Positions 14,101 through 25,700 of a stretch of DNA of 64,000 nucleotides are shown here, piece after piece. Every line of letters starts with the position of its first letter. The stretch's first letter is position 1. The stretch is from Siderastrea siderea (lineage: Eukaryota; Cnidaria; Anthozoa; Scleractinia; Rhizangiidae). The stretch lies in the NCBI GenBank assembly GCA_964030785.1, contig OZ034970.1:21031134-21095133 (forward strand), written 5' to 3'. Made by a program: the position numbers and the translations under genes. The notes below the pieces were generated by a model. It was given only the letters and a program-made list of their open reading frames with translations. It was not told the origin of the DNA and ran no database searches.

Positions 14101-17100
14101 TAACATGGGAAGCTGAGGAAACATGTCGCAGCAAGGATTTTCTCTCCGTACACCAGGAAAAGCATGAAGGTAAGCGCTGTCTTAAGAGGATATTGTGTCC
14201 GTTTCTAGTGATATTTCGATCAAAAAAGGCAGTGGCTAGAATAACATTTCCTTCATTTTTTGTTGGATAAAAACGCAGTTCGAACATTGCTTTATCAATT
14301 TTAAAGCTGGGGAAAGTCGCAATTTGAGCGACAACAACAAAAATTAGGAAAGTTTAAAATTTCTCCCTCATTCCCTTTATGCTCTGCCGCCATATTTAAT
14401 CCGTGTTTGCGTGCTTTGCGCATGCTTGCAGCCCTGTTGGCAGCCATGTTGTCCGAAATTTCTGGCTATGAGTACTGCCTTTTTTCGTTTGGAAGCTAGT
14501 TTCCTAACCTTTCACTTAAAACTGGCTTTGCGGATATCAGAGACATTGCTACAGTTACACTCAGCGATGAATCCACTTCTGTACTGCTAAAGAGACCGGC
14601 GCTTTAGAAATGCAGTGCTAGAGATGTTAAGAATAAGGAAACCTCAAGCAATCCAGCCTATAGTTACTGCCGCAAGATATCGTCAACGAAGAGATCGGCT
14701 GTTTGGTTCAATGGAAAATGATCGACAAGAGATGCAAACCGATCAAAACCGTACCCGCCTAACAAGGTCTGCATCGTGCGATACACACGTAACATTTGCT
14801 GACAATGCACATGCTTATCACCGTTGTCATGAAAGGAATTTAAAAAGATCCATGTCAGGTCCATCACTAGAGAAGGACAGCAGCGTCTTCGGTGGAGTAA
14901 ACCTAAAGTATTTCTCTTCCGGCGTAAATGCGCCGATCCCTGCTGAAAGGAACGTGCGACATCAAGGGATGAAAAATAATCCTGAAACACGCCGCAAATA
15001 TGGAACGAATTCTCAAGACAAGACGATCAGAATCATCGAATGCTAATGTCTCAGATAAATTTCCTAACGTAGGGAAGTTAAACCTTAGAGACTCTAGAAT
15101 TGACAAAAGACCCAAAACGGCACCATGCTTCCCAGTGAACGCAGTAGTTCCGGATGAAGCCTCGACATCTTATGGAGTCACAGGGCTTTAAACAACCTAC
15201 AATTTTCGACTGCCTATATCAGACTTGAGGTATCTTTAATGTAATTAACGTATTCTTTTATTATTAGTGTCAGAGCCTCAGAACTTCAGAAAAACTATGT
15301 TTACTGTAAACGGTTTTATTTGAGATGATTATGAATATATTGACTCTCATTTTGTGAGTTGTCTCCGATTAATTTGCTATGATGCATGTTTTAAATTTTC
15401 GTGGTTTTGGATGCTTGGATCTTTTTTAAGCGAAATCATCTGTCGCTTGAAAGTACGGAAGTTTTAATTTCATCGATCGCTACTTTTAAAGTAAATTGCA
15501 AATCAATATCTGCGAAAGATTTAAAATTTTTTTGCTTGTTTAACGTACACTTAGAATAGTTGTTATCTTTACTGTAAATATGTTAACAAATATAGCAAGA
15601 TATACGGGACAAATGTCTTCGTTTATGCCGTGAAGTGGCAATCAAATTTAATTTATACTTGGTAAATATAGGCTTCCAACTGTCATTTATTAAACAACCT
15701 TGCGGTCGAGAACTTAAAGTGCCACTGAGACGAAAATTCGTAGGTTTATTTCCCCCAAATTCTGTCGCAGAATATCGCGTTGTGTCTATATTTACCTAGA
15801 AAACTGAACAAGAAACCGTCCATCCTAATATTTTTTAGCTCCAAAGTTGCGTAAAATGTGTCCGCCATTACTGAAAACGTGTTCCTGGATGATTACGCAA
15901 TTTAATAGCTTGTGACGTCAGAGGCTTACGTCAGTCGCGTTTCCTTGTGTTTTGACTCAAGATGCCTACCGTCGACTGCGAAACCTCCGAGGAGTATTTC
16001 TACGATACGGAACAGTCTTTAGCTTCCGAAACATCAGAGGATTCATTTAATTCGGCAAATGAAGAATGTTTCTTACCGTACGATGTAAGAACTGATGTCA
16101 GGAGATTTCAGCTTATAAGCTTGTAAACAAACTGTTCAAAGTTGTTTTTCTCGCCTTATTGGCGGGAGTTCAAAATATGCGCGAAATAATGCTTATACAG
16201 TGAGTACAGTTCAGGCACAAGTTGCTCAAAAAGCGGATAACTCTTATCCAACGGATAAATGGCTGTCCAGCTATTCGAAAAATTGATGTTCTAAGCTGTG
16301 GAAATTTAGACAAAACAGCTATAAAAAGTCTAGAATTTGATGCTCGCGAATTCTCAAGCATCGGTCGGTCGATTTTATTGTTCGCTTCGTTGGAGAAATA
16401 AAAGAAGCTATACTTTGTTTGCCGTTGTTTATATTCATTCTATATTGTAAAGCATTGAGATTTTTGGCCATTCTTAGCATAGTATGGGAAACTTTCTTGA
16501 AGAGCCGTAATGCTGTAGTCATCTGGCAGTCAGCTCAAAACATGAAGCTTATCCTGTCCATCACAGTACAGTGGTCGCTTAATGCATTGAAACACAAGCG
16601 CTTGGCGTTTCTAAATATTTTGAACAGTTTTTGTAGAATTCTTAACTTGAGCCGAAAAAAGTGAAATAAACCAAGACCTTCTTTTAAGAACTGGAGGCCT
16701 TGTGTGACCGGAATCTAAATATTTGAAGTGCAAATCAAAGCCACAAGGAAAATTTTCTGCTGCTCAACAACAACATGCGGACCGCCAAGGAAACGAAGCT
16801 TTCACTTGCTTTATTCACTGCGTAAAAATAATAACTTGACAATTAATCATTTTTCTTAGTAGTTCATTTACTAAGATTGCTATGACAGTTAAAAGAAAGA
16901 ACATTGAAAAACCCTTAGACAAATAGTGGCGTGTGATATTTTTTCCTAACTTAAATTTCCACGCAAGACGAGCCGACCTACCGACATGATCGAAGCCTTT
17001 ATATATTTCCAACAATAATGTCAATCGAGTCTTCGGCGACAGGGAATAAGGAGAAAAGTTTCTCGACATTCAGGATGGTATGCTATAAAATAATTGTCCA

Positions 17101-20100
17101 TGCTTCTAAGCGATTACTGCTTTGAAATTAACACACGCGGAATTAAAAAGAAAAAAAGAGCTAAGCAATACAAACTATTGGCTTAATCGCGGCGGTCCTG
17201 CATTCGCCCAGGATGCATTTTATGATGACTACGCCGAAGATCTTCGCGCTAGCAGACGGCAGAACTGAAAGAGTTTTCCACAAGCAAAATAAATTTTAAA
17301 ATACGTTAAAAGAAAATAAGTTTTGCAAAATGGTGGATGCGTTGAAAAAGAAACAAACTATCACTTCAACTGTGTTAAGATTAGGTTAACTAATATTCTT
17401 TGCTTTTTTGCCGAAAGCGTTAAATAATAATTTGCAGTGATAAAAATAATAGTAATGCCTTAACATACTATCAGAAATTGAACACTGTAAACTGTTATAA
17501 AGTTGCATGGTCGATTTATGGATCTTTGTGGAAAATAGACAAAGCACATTTAATTGCATCTTTAATGTAAATAAATATAGAGTTATAGAACACGACCGTT
17601 TCCACTATTGTTTCTAGTTTTCCCGAAGTTCTACGATTGTTTGTATTGATTATATAGAGACATGGACAATATTTTTTCAATGTCTTTCTGAAACTAACCC
17701 AGGGTAAATTAACCGTGTTTCTATGGAGTTACAGAAGCACCGCATTCAACCAGTCAGAACGATGCGATAATTTGGCACTTGTGTGTACACCAGCGGAAGC
17801 TTCGGTCAACAGGTGGAACAAGATTACTCTGTAAAATTACTTTGAAAATCCCAGTTTGCAGCCGTTTCTCCTAATTTGAACTCTTGATTAAAGAAAGAAT
17901 CAAAGCATAGATGGGCCGTGAAGTCTGTTAGAGTTAGAAAATGAATATCCTTTTTTCTCCTGTTATAGCAGCTTTCCTTAAATGAGCGCGCCGTAAATAG
18001 TAAGAAATGTGAAATAAACGCTGATCACTCAAATGTAGCCAGAAAGAATGCAGAGAAAGTCTGTTTTGTCAAGCACAACAAACTAAATCTCAAGCTACTA
18101 TATCCTTAGCCAGAAATGCTACAAACAGGACCTTGACGGCGACACTGCCAAAAACGCCTGTCTCGTCTCCAGACGCCGTCGTATTTTGTCGACAAGGGAA
18201 ACAGGTTAGCAGAGCTTGATGGGAACGTGTTCTACAACTCCGCGCGAGGGATAACACAGGAAAAACGCAGTACTAAGTCAGACATTTCCCCTCAACTACC
18301 CCCTCATCTCACCTTTGATCTAACTAACACAGTCCATACATCAAGAATTATCCCCAAATTTGTCAATATTTACGTACGTTTGGAGGAGAAGGGGGACGAT
18401 AAGGAGCTTGGACAACAACACCAAATTAAGTTATTCTACCATTACTGCTAATAGTAGTATGTCGTGAAAAAGGTATCCTGCCTGCAAACGTCTTCTATTT
18501 CCTTTGCCTTTGCTTCACGCGGAAAAAGGACGTCTGCGCAACATCGTTGCTAATCGTGTTCCAGGTTTTGGTTTTGGGTTTTAAATTTCGCGTTAATTAC
18601 ATTGATGTAAATAGCGAACTGACGATGCTAAAAAAAGAACGTTATTCGGGAGAAGGCACTGTTTTGTTTTCGCACTGTCCTTTCCAAACGTTCGGCCCTT
18701 TCATCTTTAATGTCAGTCCTGTATGCCTTGAAAGTTCTTGAACTGTACTTGTGGTCACTGAAACGTTCCTCCTGAATTTTTCACAAGTCATTGTAAAATC
18801 CTCGTTCCCTTTCTCGTTTATGACAAAATCACCAGTTATTTAATTTTAGAACTTGGTCTCAAAGGGACCCTACTTGGTTCAGCCAGAATGCACACGTTCG
18901 TGTACGCGCTGACGACGCCAGAAATCATGCGCAGCAGTGATTCACAATGCAATACTAACATGACTAAGGAATCATTTAAAGAGCAGAGACGTTGAACACA
19001 ACCTCCGTGTCTCAATGCAGGTGGGTTTTATTGAGGAAACTGCTTCAAACGTTTTGTTCGTCACGTATAACGAGAAGCAAATTCTCTTACCTGGCTCTGT
19101 GCGCCCTTTAATGGTTCCAACCACATTACAGACAGATCTTTTAACAAGACCAATACTCACGTTCAAGGTGACGCGTCTGTTATTAGATTAAATTAAAATG
19201 TCAGAAATAAGTATTTGCAGTCATATTTACAGCTAGTTTGCAAAGGTGTTTGGTAAAATACACTTAGGCTAGTTTTATAAACTTATAGTCAAAATATCCC
19301 AGGCGTTACGATTGAAATATTTAACTAAGCGTAGCAAGTAGAAACTTTCCAGCAGATGAGCTGTGTATTTTAGTCATCGTTAACCTTTCTCGCCTAATTT
19401 GAGTCCTGGAAGAAAAAGAATGAAGAACTTTTACCCTAATTTCCTCACAAACTCAGTTTCGAAGGCCCCACGAGGGCCCTCGCCTATGGGGACCGAAGGC
19501 GTAGGTAATTCTATACGCATTGGTAAATCTTTGCGACTTAATTTTCCTTGGTCATGCATGGACGTGTACCGGGGTGTTACCGCTGGCTTCATGAAAAATG
19601 TCCTCTCAAAGTCCTGCTCGGGGCTATGGTTTTTCTTTTTCTTCTCTTTTCTTTCTTTTGTTTTTGTTTTCTTTTTCACGGGAACACCATATCCACAAAA
19701 TGGGTAAATGTCTATGCGAGTCACTAGGCGAAGCGGTCAATTCAATCGACTTTCGACAGTCCACAGCGAGTCGTTTTAGGTAACGTAAAAGTGTGCCTGA
19801 AGATACGCCGTGCTGGTATCCACAGCTGCTAACATTTAGGCTCACTTTTTGCTTTTTTGCGGTAGATCAAGGGTAATGCCTGCTACCAACGTGGCCATAG
19901 TGCCCATTAGTGACTTCAAGTTATCAGAGCACGCATGTTCGGGAATTGTGACGTTGCCATTTTAGCCACATCCCACAAATTCTAGCCTTTGTCATCATTT
20001 CCTTGCTTTTGCATTTGTTCGCTTTTCGTAATGACTGTGTAATGGTTTGATTGTATTCGAGCTCGATTGAGAGTTCTTCAATCCTTCTCCGAAAAAAACT

Positions 20101-22734
20101 AAGCTGCCAAAGTCCTGGTATTACCTTTGCTGCAACTTGGGTTTTAAGATTTAAATTGCAAGTTACTAACATTATGTTCTTTCAGGCATACCTTGTGTCA
20201 TTTGGATCCATTTGTATTCCTTGTATTCCGTATGAAAAGTCTAGTCCACCTTGCCAATTTTTGGGCGTCACTGTCTGGTTTAATATTCTAGACAATATCA
20301 CATGCATGGTTATAACATTAGAAAACTAATTATAACAAAACGCCTATTTCCATACTTGAGAACCAAATCTTTAAACTAAGTAGAAGAAATCAAAGAGATT
20401 AAGTCTCTTCTTCCTTTGCTTAAATCAGAAGTTTTTAATTGTAGAAAATAAAAACAAAACACAACTCCCCCAAAAAGAGTACTTAGTAAAGGTTGAAATA
20501 TTCCTGTAACCATCGTGCCATTTAAATAACAAAAGAAAAACTTCTCTTTTTCTTCATTTTGTTACGGTCAATATTGTTGAAATTCTATTCTGTCCAATTT
20601 AGGTTATAATATTAAGCATGCCCTTTCGACTTAAATCGTATTTCAAATCTAGTAAGCAGTGTTCACAATGAACCTAAAAAGTTAAGTGCAAAAACTCATG
20701 CGACAACCTGTAGGACTTGGCTGTCAAACAGATACATATAAGTAGAATTTTGTGAGCAACCCGAATAATTGGCTTCTTGAAATCAACCTTTTTCCAACTT
20801 TAAAGCACTTGTTTCTTACATGGAAAAAACAAACAAACAAACAAACAAAAACATAGGCGGTCATTCATTCCCCTGGCTAAGTTTCTTGAACAGATGTACA
20901 GTTTTGGACGTTTTTGTTTTTCGCTTTTTTTATCCGAGTACTAATGTTAATCAGTTGAATGCTAATGGTGACGTTACCTTAACAACGTTTCTGCCTCTTT
21001 GTCAGATATTGGTTGAACAGGAATCTTTGATAGCGGAATATTATCCACTGATTCCCTGTGTATTCCAGCTATGTCGTAAAAAGAAAAAGTTTGTTGATTA
21101 ACGTTTGCCTATAAATTAATGTTGCTACGTCACATTTGGTATTTTGTAGAAGTTCACTGTACAAGAATCCTATCAGAGAATAATACAATTATTATCACTT
21201 CTTTTGCAACTATGTTTTCAGGATCAGTAAAAGAAATTAATAGTTAGATTAAATTTTTTTTAAACTAGTAGAAGCAAACGTAATCCCGCCTTTCTTCATT
21301 TAACTCTTTGTTTCACTGACTGGGGAAAGGAATAATATGTAGGTAGGTCAGCCTTATAGCGCAAATCCTAAAGAAATAACAGTAACAGAGGTAACTGAAA
21401 ACGAGCTGGCAAACCGCAAACCAAATCGGAATTGCGCCTTACAATGTAACTGCGGGAGCATTCTTGAGAGTCCAGTTCAGTTTTCCATTCTAAGTTTACT
21501 TTAAGGGCATACCTGTATACTGAGCTTTTTTCGGTGATTTTTCAGAGAGCTGGATGGAAGAGGATGGAAGCAGAGGGACCTATTCACTCAGACCCAATGA
21601 GGATGAAGGGAGAGAGCGAATCTCCTATACATGGGCCTCTTCTTACGAAAGTTATTTAAAATCGATTTTTGGTTCTGTGTCATACTGCGTGGTAATTTTA
21701 AGGACGACACCTCATTGGTCAGTTAGAATGACGTCATGTAATTTTAGATGGATGACATGAGAACAACAGATAAAAATAACCTTCGCAGCATGGGCGCGAA
21801 CTAATAATAAATTTCAAATAATTGTCATTGGGCACCGGGATTCACTCTTACTTTATCATCTCTTGCTCAGACCTACTGCTTCCATCAGCACTAGCTATCT
21901 TATTTCTTGCTTTACTTACCTGTGGCTGGGTAACCAGGTGTCAACGGGTCTCCCTTATTTTCCCAAAAGTCTGTATCACTGGGATACCACGTGACTTCTG
22001 TTAAGTTATTATGCGGTGCGTTAGCCGTATAATCAATAGCGTCCAGGTACATCAAGATTCCCGCTGCTTTCCATTTTTGTGCATTGGCAACCTTGTAGGT
22101 GACAAGGAGTTACAAGGTTTTAGTTTGCTATGTTAGTATTTGTTACAGAGTAAAGACTGGTTTTCATAAACATGGCCACATGCATATTTTACTCCCTCCC
22201 TTACCTTTTATTGGCGCACCATGAGCATACGCATAAGCAGAAGAAAAAAGATTTCGTTTATTTTCTTATTCATGTGCTTATGTCGCACCTAAATCAAGTT
22301 AGAGAGGACGTGAATGACACAAGAACAAGCAATAAAAAGAAAGAATCGAAAAACACTTGATCTGCTCATGTTTATTGCTGTCGATAGTAGCATTGCGCTT
22401 GCTAGTAAATTTAGGAGAATGATAGAGATTAAGACATGTTTCGTTGGTGTTTTTTTATGGCAAAGTTTTCCAAATAGATAAACTGTAAATAGGCATTAAA
22501 AGTTGTTGCAGAGATTAAAAAAATTGTCTTTAAGTTCCAAGGTGACAATGCTAAGAATTCAAAAATTTTATTTTTTTTTTCTCAAAAAAAAAAAAAATTG
22601 GCTGAATTTGGATGATTGAGACAAGTTTGAGTGTCTGAAATTTCGAATTCCTCAGTTACAATTTTCCTTGAATTGACAATAATGATGTGAAAACCTCAGA
22701 CGGCCATTGGGGCTATAAACAACCAACATCATCC

Positions 22735-22774
<40 letters not shown>

Positions 22775-25700
22775 TATCATCATCATCATCATTGTTGTTA
22801 TTATTGAAAATTGGAATAATACCTTAGTGGCCTCATGGATCTTTCCATATCTTAGGAGCACAATCTTTCCAGCGCACGTGATATTTTTATCTTCCAAGTA
22901 CTTAAAGTCATCTTCTCTTCCATAGTTGGCGTATAAAAGTTTACCCGTTGCGACTCCAGAAGCGGAGTAGACGCTAAAAGGAAATTTGTTCCTAGATTCG
23001 CCATCCAATGTGTGTAATTTCTTCTGTATTAATTTTGAAGAATAAACCACTTTTCCAGTTTCGTTAACTAACATCACTTCACTAGGCCTCTTGGGATACC
23101 AGAGTTGGACGTCATAACGCTTTAACTCCACGGTGTTGAGACCGAAAGAATTCCATTCCTTTTTTATAAACTGTGCTTGATTGCAACTCTCGTTCGTTCT
23201 AGAAATGTGTGATTCATTCCCAAAATACCTGACAATAGAACAAACCAGTGAGTTAAGGTTGTTAAATAATCACAATTTGATGGGTCCCCCGGATCGGTAC
23301 TGATTCCTTAGCTGAACGTGTAAGTTCAAAGAACTGAAGCTTAGTGAGAATGAAGGAGTAAATAATCTTATTTCTAGTAGTTGCCAACTGGAAATCACTT
23401 TTTTAAACAACATTTAGAGGAGCTTATGGCCTTATTTGATCTATTTTGATCCATGCGATGAACTTACCAAAGCCAAAAGGTGTTAAGGAGAAATTTCAAT
23501 TTAGTGAATCGAAACCAGCGTTATTTTATTTGCCAAACTAGGTGGATTATATTCGGTGCTCAATCCTTCTCGTACAAACAAGTCTATATAACAATATAAT
23601 TATTGGCGAATCGGTAGCACGCATTACAAAGGCCGACATTTTTCTGTTTCAGCCAGCCGGGAGGGCGAAAGCTAATTCTGTCACCAGTTTCTGGTTCAAT
23701 CTCTGTTCTAATCTTTTACCTTAACTTCATAATTTATCTGATTTGTAGATTCGTCAAGTGTTCTCTTTCCTTTAGCTCAGTTGAAATTGAGTAATACCCA
23801 GAAGTCGCGTTCCGCTCGTACTTCTAAAGTTATTGACTTCTTCCAAACTTTCGGTGGAAACACAGAGAAAGTCTTTCCACTTTGTTTATAAGATAATCGC
23901 TCAACATGTATTTCTACATGTTTGCATACAATTTCGGAAAATGAAAAAAAGTAAGCTCAATTGAAAAACGCGATCTTTCCTTTGACGAAAGCCGCGTTTC
24001 TATGAAGTACACATTTACCGTTGCCTATTGCAAATACTAGAACCTGATTGGCTCGATTGTCATTGTGTGTACGCTGATAGACTATGATCGTGCGTGCCAA
24101 GATCTTGGTGAGTAAAATGCCTTGAAGTATCTGTAATTACTATCCAACTGTATAAGTTATTGTACAGAAAGCACGCGAAACGCGGACAAATATTCCACGA
24201 TATTTTACAGTTGGTTATTGTACAGTACCGTGAGCGCTCATCCTGTTATAATTGTAGTTTTCTTTGCGGGCGAGTCAAAATACAAACAACGAGTAAAAAT
24301 ATTAACTTCTTACTAACTGAACGCGAGGGCCGTACTGGGGAATATTGGCCCGAGGTCGTGGCAGTACGGACCGAGCGCAGCGAGGTCCGTACAAAAACGA
24401 CCGAGGGCCAATATTCCTCAGTACGGTCCCGAGCAAGTGAGGTTAGTAAGTAGTTTATTATATGGCATCATTTTTCGTACGAAGCAACACTTCCGGTAGT
24501 TCATTCAAGTCAATTTCCAGCGCGATGTCGAGGAAAGAAGCCAGCGATTTTAACTGGCTTTCGAATCAGTTTGACGATCGTTGCTGTCGATCGGCGAAAA
24601 CTTGCGTGGCTCTTGAATGGAAACTGCTCTGCTTCTAATATATGTGTCAGTTTTTCGTCGTCCTCTACAACACGATAGTTTTATTTGAAAATACGTCTTC
24701 GTTTATATGGGCGGAGACAATTCGGGAAAAAGAAGAATAATGAAAAGGCCGCGATAAAATCTCAGAAACGTGCTTCTCAAACTGGAAATGGTAGCAGCGT
24801 GTTAGTCCGTAATGTGAACGAAGGAACACTCGAACTTAAAAAAAAAGAAGACACTGGAAATTATCTCTCCATCAAATACTGCAAGTTGTTTGCTTCAGTG
24901 GCTTTATGGGGAACTTTGTGGATGCTGAGAGCAGATTTTCGTCGCACCTAACAAAGTGGTTTTTAGCGCGAGCTACAGCAAGAGCGGACTTGTGAACAAG
25001 CTAAAATTATTTTCAAGGATGTCCACTACAAGAGCAAAAATCTCGTTGAGGAATCAAGGTACACTGTTAGTTTAATACATGTACGTGTAGCTTTAATTTG
25101 TTCTTGTGGAAAGCGCTGACTGAAGCGATGGCCAATGTTAAACTAGACAAAAACATGATCGTTTCCTTTCGATTTACAGTTGCTGATGAAAGCCGTTTGC
25201 TAGTTGTTTTGCAATTTTCAGTTTTTTTCGCCGAGAGGTTTTCTTGTGAGAAACATACTCTTTTGTTAATGCTGAATTTTAATAATTATTGTTTAAGTGT
25301 TGGCCGATTTACGCGGCTCTTTACAGCTTACAGTCTTATAGCCGTACAAAAAAACAATAAACACACACAGTCACTGAAGAACGTTGGCCATGCTTTTTGA
25401 TTCACTGCTGGCGAGTGTTTTGCTTATATCAAAAAGTCGGTAAAGTTAATTGAAGAGCGCTTTTCTAAACAGGCGTGTTTACCTCGTTCATTCCGGTTTT
25501 GTACCAGCTCCAAACCTTTCCTTTTATTATCTTCTTGCGTTTTCGCAGTTTGAATTTTGCGGGGGTGGGAGCGGGAGCGCGAAAAAAAAAAACATCCAAA
25601 AAGGACCGTTTTCATAGTAATGGTCCGTACTGTAAATCCTGACCGAAAACTAACCAATCAGAACCCTCGATTTAGACTGGAGAATTGCTTGCCATATAAT

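Larger units (their letters stand above)
8656..19090 (-). other. 10.4-kb intron 6 of the pseudopeptidase gene
   Basis: The intron separates the EPD-encoding exon (19091-19176) from the zinc-site exon (8563-8655); the split codon (G|AT) restores Asp. It holds MITEs (9688-10474), a broken GPCR on the plus strand (12415-13180), an unidentified plus-strand ORF (14624-15046) and a short ORF with a donor-like end (15962-16126). From about 16200 to 19090 I see only AT-rich sequence without a supportable gene. Confidence 0.7.

Noticed and set aside
20288..20977. Possible absence of exon 4 in the pseudopeptidase
   Set aside because: Found at 20978-21068 (PLSKIPVQPISDKEAETLL), 91 nt, the same length and phase as its paralogue exon.
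22652..23131. Minus-strand ORF ending in a poly-Met run
   Set aside because: Only 22823 upward is exon; the rest reads through the donor into a (TCA)n microsatellite.
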